A stretch of 64,000 nucleotides of DNA, taken from Terasakiella sp. SH-1 (GTDB lineage: Bacteria > Pseudomonadota > Alphaproteobacteria > Rhodospirillales > Terasakiellaceae). The stretch covers positions 2,281,501-2,345,500 of the forward strand of contig NZ_CP038255.1 of NCBI RefSeq assembly GCF_004564135.1, in the 5' to 3' direction. A program made the position numbers and the translations under genes. Under the pieces are notes generated by a model. The model was given only the letters and a program-made list of their open reading frames with translations, did not search any database and had not been told where the DNA came from. Positions 37,271 through 45,997 of this stretch are shown here, piece by piece (the first letter of the stretch is position 1; every line of letters starts with the position of its first letter).

Positions 37271-37657
37271 ATGTTCCTGAAAAATAAGATATTGCTATGT
37301 GCTGCTATTGCACTCTCAATTATTTTGGGAAATGTCGTCCATTCATTTGTGAAGTTCGAAACCCATTATTCCCTCTCGACAAACATGCAAACAACAGAGA
37401 TGAATGATAAGAAACATTCACACTCACATTCACATCATGAAGAAAGTGAAGAGACCTCTTCGCTATCCAAGCATGTACACAGCCATAACTCTATAGATCA
37501 CACCCATGACTTACCTGTCATTTTAACCAAACCATCGTTTTCTCTAGCTAAGCAGATTATTTCGCCCCTACAAAGCAGCAATGACCTTGCCGTTAGCTAC
37601 AATGTGCATGGCTTAGACCGCCCTCCAAGAGGCCCCTTTTTGGTTGCTCTGTCTTAA
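37271..37657 (+). CDS. His-rich exported protein of metal-related cluster
   Basis: 128 residues with an N-terminal signal or anchor helix (ILLCAAIALSIILGNVVHSFV), a His-rich stretch (KKHSHSHSHHEESE, then HVHSHNSIDHTHD) and a C-terminal GLDRPPRGP motif. Short His-rich proteins ending in ERPPR-like motifs occur beside HupE and CzcA-type metal genes. Metal binding is likely from composition. It is followed after 44 bases by the HupE-like gene. A TCACC/GGGTGA hairpin lies just upstream. Nothing else is recognised in the 286-base gap before it. Confidence 0.68.
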   Translation: MFLKNKILLCAAIALSIILGNVVHSFVKFETHYSLSTNMQTTEMNDKKHSHSHSHHEESEETSSLSKHVHSHNSIDHTHDLPVILTKPSFSLAKQIISPLQSSNDLAVSYNVHGLDRPPRGPFLVALS

Positions 37658-37701
37658 ACGACAGAGAATATCTGAAATAAAAACCAAATAAGGAAATATA
37701 A

Positions 37702-38427
37702 ATGCTTCAATATATGAAGTGTGAAAGTCACCGAAAACTTTTACAATCGGGTTTGACGATCTTACTGGCAATCGCTGCTGTATTTTCGTTTGCCAATATC
37801 GCTTTTGCGCATGCCGTTGCCGAAGGCGACAAGGGGTATATCCAAGAAATCTTTGGTGTACAACTGATACCTTTTGCCTATTTAGGGGCAAAACACATGG
37901 TCACAGGATATGATCATATCCTGTTTCTCTTTGGGGTAATCTTCTTTCTCTATCGCATAAAACACATCGCGATTTACGTCAGCCTATTCGCCGTTGGCCA
38001 TTCAACAACCATGATCATTGGTGTCTTGTTTGACTTTGGTATTAACAGCTATCTAATTGATGCCATCATCGGATTTTCCATCGTCTATAAAGCACTGGAC
38101 AATCTTGGGGCGTACCAACGCTGGTTCGGCGTTCAACCCAACACAAAGATCGCCACGCTCATCTTTGGTTTCTTCCATGGTTTTGGCTTGGCTTCCAAAA
38201 TCATAGACTATGAAATTGCCCAAGATGGACTTATTCCCAATTTGCTGGCTTTCAATATTGGGGTTGAAATTGGACAAATTTTGGCCTTAAGCGCCATTCT
38301 CATTGCGATGGGATGGTGGCGCAGAAGCAGCAGCTTTTTCAAACATGCCTACACAACAAATGTAATTATGATGACCGCTGGTTTTGTGCTGATTGGATAT
38401 CAGCTTACTGGCTACTTCGTCTCCTAA
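37702..38427 (+). CDS. HupE/UreJ-like membrane protein
   Basis: 241 residues with six or seven membrane helices. The family pattern G-x-x-H-x-x-x-G-x-D-H is seen as GAKHMVTGYDHILFLFG and a second His in VGHSTTMIIG. HupE/UreJ members are believed to be nickel or cobalt permeases, but this subfamily is often found with cation efflux genes and its substrate is uncertain. The neighbours (His-rich protein, transmembrane anchor protein) support a divalent metal role. No hydrogenase or urease gene is nearby. Confidence 0.82.
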   Translation: MLQYMKCESHRKLLQSGLTILLAIAAVFSFANIAFAHAVAEGDKGYIQEIFGVQLIPFAYLGAKHMVTGYDHILFLFGVIFFLYRIKHIAIYVSLFAVGHSTTMIIGVLFDFGINSYLIDAIIGFSIVYKALDNLGAYQRWFGVQPNTKIATLIFGFFHGFGLASKIIDYEIAQDGLIPNLLAFNIGVEIGQILALSAILIAMGWWRRSSSFFKHAYTTNVIMMTAGFVLIGYQLTGYFVS

Positions 38428-38442
38428 AACAAAGGGTTCACT

Positions 38443-39063
38443 ATGTATAACGAAAATATTCCGTCTCACGTGGAACTTCCAAGCACGAAGCAGTTAATCA
38501 AATCAACAGTGATCTCTTTTGTTTCAGCTGTTGTGATCCTTGTCACCATTGTCCTGCCTTCTGAATATGCCATCGACCCAACGGGTGTTGGGCGCCTATT
38601 GGGTTTAACTGAAATGGGCGAGATCAAAGCACAACTGGCAGAAGAAGCCGCCCAAGACCATGGTTCTAACATCACTGACAAATCACCCTGGAATGCTTTT
38701 GCTTCCCTCTTTGCAATCAAATCAGCAAATGCCGAAACACCTACAAGCTCATGGACAGATGAAATCAGCTTTGAACTCGTCCCCGGGCAAGGAACCGAAT
38801 ATAAGCTGAAAATGAAAAAAGGGGCCGTTGCCCATTATGATTGGAGCGTTGAAGGCGGTCGTGCCAACTATGACCTACACGGTGATGGGTCAGGTAAATC
38901 AACCAGCTATCAAAAAGGGCGTGGTGTTACAGGTGATGTCGGTGGCCTTATTGCCAAATTTGATGGTTATCATGGCTGGTTTTGGCGCAATAGAGACAAG
39001 CAACCGATCAAGATCACCCTCCGGGTGAAAGGGGAATATAGCGAACTTAAACATATGAAATAA
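38443..39063 (+). CDS. Transmembrane anchor protein of metal-related cluster
   Basis: 206 residues: a short cytoplasmic N-terminus (HVELPSTKQLIKSTVISFVSAVVILVTIVLP) with one membrane helix, then a periplasmic beta-rich domain (ELVPGQGTEYKLKMKKGAVAHYDWSVEGGRANYDLHGD, then GGLIAKFDGYHGWFWRNRDKQPIKITLRVKGEYSELKHM). Proteins of this type are found beside HupE and CzcCBA genes. The DWSVEGG and HGWFWRN elements are family hallmarks. The function is unknown. It is cotranscribed with the two genes before it and followed by a terminator. Confidence 0.75.
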   Translation: MYNENIPSHVELPSTKQLIKSTVISFVSAVVILVTIVLPSEYAIDPTGVGRLLGLTEMGEIKAQLAEEAAQDHGSNITDKSPWNAFASLFAIKSANAETPTSSWTDEISFELVPGQGTEYKLKMKKGAVAHYDWSVEGGRANYDLHGDGSGKSTSYQKGRGVTGDVGGLIAKFDGYHGWFWRNRDKQPIKITLRVKGEYSELKHMK

Positions 39064-39086
39064 GAAAACTTAGGGTCAGAACCTAA

Positions 39087-39116
39087 AAGCGGAGGCGAAA
39101 GTCTCCGCTTTTTTTA
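39087..39116 (+). terminator. Rho-independent terminator of the HupE cluster
   Basis: AAAGCGGAG and CTCCGCTTT arms with an 8-base loop are followed by a run of T. It closes the 37271-39063 operon and insulates the flgF promoter. Confidence 0.88.
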
Positions 39117-39255
39117 TTTCGATAAAACTATTTTTCCCCTGTAAGTCCCCAAAAGGGAATTTCTTGCCGCCCGGCAAGTAAACCTCCCGGTAACTTTTGA
39201 ATCCACACACACCACCAACATAACCAACTTATTGATTTTACTTATATTTTAAAAC

Positions 39256-39271
39256 TGGCATGGTCTCTGCA
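39256..39271 (+). promoter_or_regulatory. Sigma-54 promoter of the flgF operon
   Basis: TGGCATGGTCTCTGCA matches the sigma-54 consensus TGGCACG-N4-TTGCA at 14 of the invariant or preferred positions' key letters, with GG and GC spaced correctly. It lies 70 bases before the flgF ATG. Flagellar middle genes of alphaproteobacteria are often sigma-54 dependent. Confidence 0.78.
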
Positions 39272-39341
39272 TATACAGTCGCAACAACGCGGCGAAAAAG
39301 TCGCATCATTGAGCGAACTAAAGTTTAAGAGGCATAGCCAA

Positions 39342-40073
39342 ATGGAAAACTCATTACTCATCGCCCTGTCGCGCCAGTCGACGCTAAAGCGTGAAATGGC
39401 TTCCGTGGCGAACAACATCGCCAACATGAACACTCACGCCTACAAACGTGAGTCCATGATGTTTGATGACTACCTGATGCGCAGTAAAGGCGGTGACGCC
39501 ATCATGGGTGATAAGCTCATGTTTGTACGTGATATTGCCCAATACCGCGACCTGTCAGAAGGCAGCTTTGAAGATACTGGTAATCCACTGGATCTTGCCA
39601 TTCACGGCGAAGGCTACTTTGTTGTCGAAACCCCGGAAGGCAACCGCTACACCCGTAACGGTCACTTCCAGCTCAACAACGAAGGTGTGGTTGTTACTTC
39701 TGACGGCCATCCGGTTCTGACCGCTGACGGTGAGAAAATTGAGACAGACCCAACAAATTCCCGCATCGAAGTCAGCCGCACAGGTCAGATTTTCACAGAT
39801 GCCGGAGAGCTGGGCCAGATTGGGATCGTAGAATTCGAAAACCCGCAATTCATGGATAAAACATCCAACACCCTGTTCAGTTCCAAAGAAGCGGGTGCAC
39901 AAATTGAAATGCCACATGTCATGCAGGGCAAGCTGGAACTTTCCAACGTCCAGCCAATCATTGAAATGACCCGCATGATTGATGTTCACCGTTCTTATGA
40001 ACGGGCAAAATCACTGGTAACCAAAGAAGACGAGCGCATGAAGAAAGCCCTCTCTTTGGTCACTGACAGATAA
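39342..40073 (+). CDS. flgF: Flagellar rod protein FlgF
   Basis: The start at 39342 (MENSLLIALSRQ, 243 residues) is preferred over an ATG at 39309, because the rod-protein N-terminal helix begins here and AAGAGG lies upstream. It has MASVANNIANMNTHAYKRE, the DLAIHGEGYFVVETPEGNRYTRNGHF rod/hook core and the C-terminal SNVQPIIEMTRMIDVHRSYERAKS. It is in an operon flgF-flgG-flgA-flgH. Confidence 0.94.
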   Translation: MENSLLIALSRQSTLKREMASVANNIANMNTHAYKRESMMFDDYLMRSKGGDAIMGDKLMFVRDIAQYRDLSEGSFEDTGNPLDLAIHGEGYFVVETPEGNRYTRNGHFQLNNEGVVVTSDGHPVLTADGEKIETDPTNSRIEVSRTGQIFTDAGELGQIGIVEFENPQFMDKTSNTLFSSKEAGAQIEMPHVMQGKLELSNVQPIIEMTRMIDVHRSYERAKSLVTKEDERMKKALSLVTDR

Positions 40074-40126
40074 GTAAGCGCCGATAAAACGGCTAACAAG
40101 AGCGAAAAAGTTTAGGAGTATAGACA

Positions 40127-40912
40127 ATGAGATCTTTAAGTATCGGTGCTACTGGGATGATGGCTCAACAACAAAATGTTGAAGTCATCTCAAACAACCT
40201 GGCAAACATGAACACCACGGCCTTCCAGCGTCGCCGCACAGAGTTTCATGACCTTCTGTATCAAAACCTGCGCCGTGTAGGTTCCACCTCTGCCGATGAT
40301 GGTTCTGTTGTTCCATCCGGTGTCCAGTTAGGTCTGGGTGTGAAACTGGCAGCTGTTTATCGTATTCACGAACAAGGCAACCTGACAGCCACAGACAATA
40401 CATTTGACCTTGCCATCCAGGGCAATGGCTTCTTCCAGATCACCCTGCCCGACGGCCAGACAGGCTATACCCGTGACGGGACATTCCAGCTCAATGGTGA
40501 TGGCGAACTTGTGACCCACGATGGCTATCTCGTTCAACCGGGCCTGACCATTCCAGCCAACGCCGTTGATGTTACCGTCAACTCTTCCGGTGAAGTTTTG
40601 GCAAAAATTGACGGCCAGATCGAATTGCAAAATGTGGGTCAATTGAACCTTGCGACCTTTGCCAACCCGGCGGGCCTGAGCGCACAAGGGTCAAACTATT
40701 ACCTGCAAACACCGGCATCCGGCCAACCCTCAACCGCTGTACCGGGCTCTACTGGCTACGGTTCCATCCTTCAAGGCTTCCTGGAAACATCCAACGTCAA
40801 TGCGGTTTCCGAAGTCACCAACCTGATTTCTGCGCAACGTGCCTACGAGATGAACTCCAAAGTCATCTCCACCTCGGATGAGATGATGGGCACCCTGTCG
40901 CAAATGCGCTAA
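40127..40912 (+). CDS. flgG: Flagellar distal rod protein FlgG
   Basis: 261 residues, preceded by AGGAG. It contains RSLSIGATGMMAQQQNVEVISNNLANMNTTAFQRRRTEFHDLLYQN, the FDLAIQGNGFFQITLPDGQTGYTRDGTF core and the C-terminal LETSNVNAVSEVTNLISAQRAYEMNSKVI. It forms the distal rod crossing the periplasm. It is followed after 14 bases by flgA. Confidence 0.97.
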   Translation: MRSLSIGATGMMAQQQNVEVISNNLANMNTTAFQRRRTEFHDLLYQNLRRVGSTSADDGSVVPSGVQLGLGVKLAAVYRIHEQGNLTATDNTFDLAIQGNGFFQITLPDGQTGYTRDGTFQLNGDGELVTHDGYLVQPGLTIPANAVDVTVNSSGEVLAKIDGQIELQNVGQLNLATFANPAGLSAQGSNYYLQTPASGQPSTAVPGSTGYGSILQGFLETSNVNAVSEVTNLISAQRAYEMNSKVISTSDEMMGTLSQMR

Positions 40913-40926
40913 GGAGGACATAAGTC

Positions 40927-41940
40927 ATGAAACGCTTTATCTTTATTGCAAGCTTATTTGCCGCCCTGATGATCGCATCGGCAACTTCTGCCTCCCCGGC
41001 CCAAAACGACAAATTGGCAACAGGCGATGGCGGCCCAGTTGCCCTTCGCGAAAATATTGTGGTCTCTGGTGCCTACATTCGGCTTGGTGATCTCTTTTCC
41101 AATGCCCCTGTCGACAAGGCGGAAACAGCTGTAGCCTATGCCCCAAAGCCTGGTCGTCGTGCCTCTTTCGATGCGCGTTGGCTGTATCGTGTGGCCCGTG
41201 CCTACGGCCTGCAATGGCGTCCACTGGCTGCTGATCTGCGTGCAACGGTCACACGTGACAGCGTTGTCATTCAAAAAGATGAAATTCTGGATGCCCTGCT
41301 GGCTTCCCTGACCCAATATGACTTGCCCAGCAACCCGCATATTGAACTGAGCAACAAGAACCTGCGTATCCATGTCCCTGCTGAAATCATGGCCGAAGTG
41401 GCGGTGGAAGATGTTGTCTATAACCGTCGCACCAACCGATTTGCCGCTATGGTCACTGTGGGTGAAAAAAATATGAATGCCAACCAGCGTGTGCGTGTCA
41501 CCGGTCAGGTTCATCAAATGATCGAAGTCCCAACACTGACACGTCGTCTACACAAGGGGGAAGTTATTGCCGACAATGACATCACCTGGGTGAAAATGCG
41601 CGCTGATCGCACTCAACGTGATGTTATCACCGATGTTGAAGATGTGATTGGCATGACACCGAAACGCGCCTTGCGCCCGGAACAACCCATTCGTACCATG
41701 GATATCCAGCGCCCGGTTCTGGTCCCCAAAGGGAGCCTGGTGACGATCATCCTGAAAAAACCGGGCATGACCCTGACTTCACAGGGGCGCGCCATGGAAA
41801 ACGGGGCTGATGGTGAAACCATCCGCATCAATAATACCAAAACAAAACGCACAATTGACGCCATCGTCATTGGAAGTTCCATGGTCACAGTCTTACCAAG
41901 CATCGACCAATCTGCTCAGCTTGCATCAATCGGAAATTAA
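40927..41940 (+). CDS. flgA: Flagellar P-ring assembly chaperone FlgA
   Basis: 337 residues with a signal peptide (FIFIASLFAALMIASATSASPA). The first half is a variable beta region, and the C-terminal SAF and FlgA domain is recognisable (VPTLTRRLHKGEVIADNDITWVKMRA, then TPKRALRPEQPIRTMDIQRPVLVPKGSLVTIILKKPGMTLTSQGRAMENGADGETIRINN). FlgA helps build the periplasmic P ring. The length is larger than enterobacterial FlgA but usual for alphaproteobacteria. Confidence 0.93.
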   Translation: MKRFIFIASLFAALMIASATSASPAQNDKLATGDGGPVALRENIVVSGAYIRLGDLFSNAPVDKAETAVAYAPKPGRRASFDARWLYRVARAYGLQWRPLAADLRATVTRDSVVIQKDEILDALLASLTQYDLPSNPHIELSNKNLRIHVPAEIMAEVAVEDVVYNRRTNRFAAMVTVGEKNMNANQRVRVTGQVHQMIEVPTLTRRLHKGEVIADNDITWVKMRADRTQRDVITDVEDVIGMTPKRALRPEQPIRTMDIQRPVLVPKGSLVTIILKKPGMTLTSQGRAMENGADGETIRINNTKTKRTIDAIVIGSSMVTVLPSIDQSAQLASIGN

Positions 41941-41991
41941 ACAAAACGCAAGTTTGAGTGTGTCTTAGAGCAAATGTTAGGAGAAACGAAA

Positions 41992-42747
41992 ATGTTTCAG
42001 ATCAAAAATATCTTAAGGGTCACAGCCATCGTTGTCTTGATGTCTTCCCTGTCGGCCTGTGGCCTGTTTACCCGCCTGTCCCATGTTGGGGATGGCCCGA
42101 AAACAACCGAAATCGTCAACCCGACCAAACGCCCGGATTATCAGCCCGTCAGCATGCCTATGCCCGCGCCGAAACAGGCCCATATTAACCCAAATTCCCT
42201 GTGGCGCAGCGGTGCCCGCGCTTTCTTCAAAGATAACCGAGCCAATGAAGTCGGTGACATCCTGACAGTCAGTATCGCCATTTCTGATAAAGCCAGCATT
42301 AACAATAAAACTGAACGCACACGTGACGACACAGAAGACGCAAACCTGACCAACCTGTTTGGCTTTGAAGCCGGTCTGGCAAAAGTTGTCTCTTCCAACG
42401 TAAGCAATGCTTCTACCGTCAGCCTGGATACGGATCACACGACCAAAGGTGAAGGCAAAATTGCCCGTGATGAAAGTATCACCATGACTGTGGCTGCTGT
42501 TATCACCCAAATCCTGCCCAATGGTAATCTGGTGATCAATGGCCGTCAGGAAACACTGGTAAACTACGAACTACGTGAATTGAACATCACAGGTATTATC
42601 CGTCGTGAAGATATCACATCCGCCAATACCATCGACCATACGAAAATCGCTGAAATGCGCGTAACATATGGTGGTCGCGGCAATGTCTCTGAACTGCAAC
42701 AACCGCGTTGGGGTATGCAAGTTCTCGATATCCTCGCACCTTTCTAA
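41992..42747 (+). CDS. flgH: Flagellar L-ring lipoprotein FlgH
   Basis: The start at 41992 (251 residues) has AGGAGA upstream. The frame also has an ATG at 41974 lying on the ribosome site. The lipobox is SLSAC. The FlgH core includes SLWRSGARAFFKDNRANEVGDILTVSI, the NNKTERTRD segment and VAAVITQILPNGNLVINGRQETLVNYELRELNITGIIRREDI. It builds the L ring in the outer membrane. A strong terminator follows. Confidence 0.96.
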   Translation: MFQIKNILRVTAIVVLMSSLSACGLFTRLSHVGDGPKTTEIVNPTKRPDYQPVSMPMPAPKQAHINPNSLWRSGARAFFKDNRANEVGDILTVSIAISDKASINNKTERTRDDTEDANLTNLFGFEAGLAKVVSSNVSNASTVSLDTDHTTKGEGKIARDESITMTVAAVITQILPNGNLVINGRQETLVNYELRELNITGIIRREDITSANTIDHTKIAEMRVTYGGRGNVSELQQPRWGMQVLDILAPF

Positions 42748-42791
42748 GTTTCTATGCCCTAGCACTTATCGCTCTAAGACTAGGAAAACTA

Positions 42792-42826
42792 AAGGCCGAA
42801 GCAATTGCTTCGGCCTTCTTTTTTTT
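42792..42826 (+). terminator. Rho-independent terminator after flgH
   Basis: AAGGCCGAAGC and GCTTCGGCCTT arms with AATT loop are followed by eight T. It ends the flgF-flgH transcript and, on the other side, the dctM transcript. Confidence 0.92.
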
Positions 42827-42842
42827 AAAGCGAAAAGAGCCC

Positions 42843-44183
42843 TCAATTCAACAGGATTGAAGTTATTTCTGGAAAGAGCAACATAATTGCCAGCACCATC
42901 AACTGAATACAGATAAAGGGCATAAAACCTTTAAAGATATCCGTCAGTGAAATATGGGACGGTGCAACAGACTTCAAATAGAAAGCGGCACCACCAAAAG
43001 GTGGGCTCAAAAACGCCACCTGCATATTGATACAGAACAAAATACCAAACCAGACGGAGACATGTTTGGGGTCAAGCCCACCCAAAAGCCCCATATCAGC
43101 CGGATTAAACTTGGCAATAATGGGCAAAAATACCGGCATCGTCAGCAGGACAATACCCACCCAGTCCAAAATAGCGCCAAGGAAAAGGAACACCACCATC
43201 ATCATCAGAATAATACCCATCGGGGGTAAGTCAAACCCAAGGATCGCATTGGCGACAAAGGCCGGACCACCGATCAGGGAATAGGCACCCGCCAGTGTGG
43301 TTGCCCCTAATGTCACCCAAATGATTGTCCCTGTTGAACGCATGGTACGCTGCAGTGCTTCCAAAAACAGGGAAATCGAAAATTCACCACGATATTTAAT
43401 CAAGAGCAATGTGCCCACACAACCAATAGCAGCTGCTTCTGTAATCCCTGTAATCCCACCATAGATGGAACCCAGAATACAGGTGATCAACATGACCGGC
43501 GGCAACAACCCTTTGAGAGCGATAAGCTTGTCCTTAAAGGTAATCTCTTCGTCAATTTCCGGTAAGGGAGCCAGATCCGGGTTCAAACGTGTGCGGATCA
43601 AAATATAAACGATATAAGCACCGCCCAGCATCAGACCGGGAATAATCGCAGCTTGAAACAGGGCATGAATAGAGGTTTCAGTCACCACACCATACATAAT
43701 CAAAACGATGGATGGCGGGATCATAGTCCCCAGTGAACCGGAGGCACAGATGGTGCCACATGCCAATTTTTGGTCATATCCCAAACGCAGCATTTGCGGC
43801 AAGGCAATCAGACCAAGCAGAACAATTTCACCACCAATAATGCCGGACATGGCGGCCATAATGATCGCCATGACAGCTGTAATCACCGCAATACCGCCGC
43901 GTGTCTTATTGAACCAGACATTAAGCGAGTCATACATATCCTGCGCGATATTACTGCGCTCCAGCAACATCGCCATAAAAATGAACAACGGTACAGCAAG
44001 CAACGCATGTTCGATAGTCAGGTCATACATGCGTTGGCCCAAAATATAGAAGCCACGTTCACCAAATTTCCAATAGGCAATCGCTGTTCCTAGAAAACCG
44101 GACGCAAGGGCAAGCGGGACACCCAAGGCCAGTAAAATAATAATACCGATAAACAGTAAGAGCGATATTTCAGCTACACCCAT
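42843..44183 (-). CDS. TRAP transporter large permease (DctM-type)
   Basis: 446 residues with about 12 membrane helices and the TRAP large-subunit marks: LLAVPLFIFMAMLLERSNIAQDMYD, GGEIVLLGLIALPQMLRLGYDQKLACGTICASGSLGTMIPPSIVLIMYG, and the mirrored C-terminal half ending PPFGGAAFYLKSVAP. It uses a sodium or proton gradient to move an organic acid delivered by the DctP protein. It lies 12 bases after the small permease gene. Confidence 0.94.
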   Translation of the reverse strand: MGVAEISLLLFIGIIILLALGVPLALASGFLGTAIAYWKFGERGFYILGQRMYDLTIEHALLAVPLFIFMAMLLERSNIAQDMYDSLNVWFNKTRGGIAVITAVMAIIMAAMSGIIGGEIVLLGLIALPQMLRLGYDQKLACGTICASGSLGTMIPPSIVLIMYGVVTETSIHALFQAAIIPGLMLGGAYIVYILIRTRLNPDLAPLPEIDEEITFKDKLIALKGLLPPVMLITCILGSIYGGITGITEAAAIGCVGTLLLIKYRGEFSISLFLEALQRTMRSTGTIIWVTLGATTLAGAYSLIGGPAFVANAILGFDLPPMGIILMMMVVFLFLGAILDWVGIVLLTMPVFLPIIAKFNPADMGLLGGLDPKHVSVWFGILFCINMQVAFLSPPFGGAAFYLKSVAPSHISLTDIFKGFMPFICIQLMVLAIMLLFPEITSILLN

Positions 44184-44195
44184 AATACACCTCCC

Positions 44196-44843
44196 TTACA
44201 CATCATCTGCAATATCATGGACTTCTTTGTCTTTTGACCAGTCCATGAAAATGTTATTGATTGCCTGCACAGCCATCCAGGCCATGGTCAGAACAATAAG
44301 CGGTTTCATAATTGCCGGAATAGGCGGGTTCCAGGCAGACCCATAGAGTTCCCATGTTTCCAATTTAGTCATGGCATTTTTCCAATATCCCGTGGTCACG
44401 GCATAACAGAAGATCAAAATGCAAATCAGGGAAATCGCATCAAAGATGCGCTGCACGGGGCGAGAAACCAGATCGTAAAGGATCACCACACGGATGTGGC
44501 TGCGTTGCTGCATGGCATATAATCCACCCAGCAGGAACACCATCCCTCCCAACCAACGTGAGAGTTCTTCCACCCAGATTGTCGGTGAATTGAAGACATA
44601 ACGCAAAATGACTTCAAGAAACATAATCGCAACAATGAAGGCGACTTTGAACATGAGGATAGAACTCATGTAAAGCGTGATTTTATCAATAATAGAAAGT
44701 TCTGGTTCTTCATCATCACTACTGTGATGAATACCTTTTGCCAGCATCGGCACCAGACGTGGAGAAACAAAGATCATCCAAAGGATCGCGGCCAAAGACA
44801 GCCCCCCAATCCAGATCAGTGTTGACGTTTCCAACTGTGGCAT
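44196..44843 (-). CDS. TRAP transporter small permease (DctQ-type)
   Basis: 215 residues with four membrane helices. FNSPTIWVEELSRWLGGMVFLLGGLYAMQQRSHIRVVILYDLV is the DctQ signature. An N-terminal extension of about 60 residues with one extra helix and an acidic loop (DDEEPELSIIDK) is longer than in most DctQ proteins. A good ribosome site (GGGAGGA) lies before the start, and a terminator-like hairpin separates it from dctP upstream. Confidence 0.9.
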   Translation of the reverse strand: MPQLETSTLIWIGGLSLAAILWMIFVSPRLVPMLAKGIHHSSDDEEPELSIIDKITLYMSSILMFKVAFIVAIMFLEVILRYVFNSPTIWVEELSRWLGGMVFLLGGLYAMQQRSHIRVVILYDLVSRPVQRIFDAISLICILIFCYAVTTGYWKNAMTKLETWELYGSAWNPPIPAIMKPLIVLTMAWMAVQAINNIFMDWSKDKEVHDIADDV

Positions 44844-44867
44844 GAGATCCTCCCTGTGATCTTCTCT

Positions 44868-44896
44868 AAAAAAAGAGGGAGATCATCATCTCCCTC
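44868..44896 (-). terminator. Terminator-like hairpin between dctP and dctQ
   Basis: On the minus strand GAGGGAGAT and ATCTCCCTC enclose GATG and are followed by seven T. Such a partial terminator after the binding-protein gene gives more binding protein than permease, a known pattern in transport operons. Confidence 0.85.
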
Positions 44897-44915
44897 CTAA
44901 GCTCAGTCGTGTTGG

Positions 44916-45932
44916 TTATTTGATCAGGCCAATACGCTTCATGAAAGCAACATGACTATCAACCAGCTCGCGGGCCTCCGGGCTCTTATCACCCCATTCC
45001 TGCCACTTCTTCTGGGCAGCTGCGCGGAACGTCGCACGGTCTTCAGCTGACCAGTTATGAAGGGTCACACCTTCAGAACCGATTGTGCTGGCCGTTTCAC
45101 TTACCGCAACCTGTGTCCCCATTGCATGCTGGAAAGCGAGCTTTTGCATGGCAACATTGAGGATGGATTTCAGATCATTTGGCAACGCATCATAAACGTC
45201 TTTATTGATCGCCAGATGATCAGATGGCATGGAGTGAAAACCCGGATATGTGGCGTGTTTCACAACATCATAAAGCCCCAGAGACTTGTTTACCGCCAGG
45301 TTGGCAGCATCGGCTCCTTCGATTACTTTTGTTTCAAGGGCGGTGAAAACTTCACCAAAACCCATCACAATCGGCTTGGCACCCAGCTCGGCAAAAATTT
45401 CCGTTTCCATGCCCGGTGGGGAACGGAACTTCCAGTCTTTTAGATCAGCAGGACTTGCCAGTGGTACGGAAGAAGACATGGTTTCTTGGCCTGAGACCCA
45501 CCAACCGATCAGTTGCAAACCATATTTATTGTAAAGCTTTTGGGCCTTTTCCATGCCACCACCGTAATACAGCCAGGACAATTGTTCCCAAGGGGTATTG
45601 TAACCACCCATAATATCGCCTAAGAATTGGAAGGCAGGGTTTTTACCCGTTTGATAGCCCGCAGTCGTCATGTCACCGTCCAAAATGCCATTGGCGACTG
45701 CGTCAAACGTTTCTGTGCCTTTGACGATAGAACCGGAATAATACATTTCCAGTTTCAAACGGCCGCTGGACATGCTTTCAACATCTTTGGCAAATTGTGC
45801 CGCATTTTTACCATTTGGTGATTCAGCACTCAGATGTGTCTGAATTTTCAGTGTGTAATCCTTGGCCAAAGCAACGGCAGATGTTGCCATAGACAGAGCA
45901 GCTGCACAGACAGCGACTTTCAAGAGTTTCAT
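44916..45932 (-). CDS. TRAP transporter substrate-binding protein (DctP-type)
   Basis: 338 residues with a signal peptide (LLKVAVCAAALSMATSAVALA-K). The DctP fold marks are HLSAESPNGKNAAQFAKDVESMSSGRLKLEMYYSGSIVKG, AGYQTGKNPAFQF, and the selectivity-defining Arg region KFRSPPGMETEIFAELGAKPIVMGFGEVFTALETKVIEGADA. The ligand is probably a sugar acid or other carboxylate, since the next gene upstream is an enolase-superfamily enzyme. This substrate is an inference. Confidence 0.92.
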   Translation of the reverse strand: MKLLKVAVCAAALSMATSAVALAKDYTLKIQTHLSAESPNGKNAAQFAKDVESMSSGRLKLEMYYSGSIVKGTETFDAVANGILDGDMTTAGYQTGKNPAFQFLGDIMGGYNTPWEQLSWLYYGGGMEKAQKLYNKYGLQLIGWWVSGQETMSSSVPLASPADLKDWKFRSPPGMETEIFAELGAKPIVMGFGEVFTALETKVIEGADAANLAVNKSLGLYDVVKHATYPGFHSMPSDHLAINKDVYDALPNDLKSILNVAMQKLAFQHAMGTQVAVSETASTIGSEGVTLHNWSAEDRATFRAAAQKKWQEWGDKSPEARELVDSHVAFMKRIGLIK

Positions 45933-45997
45933 TTATTCCTCCCTGTAGAAGAGTAAAAGTTTTAAACAAAATAATTCGCACCCTTCGGTGCCAATAG

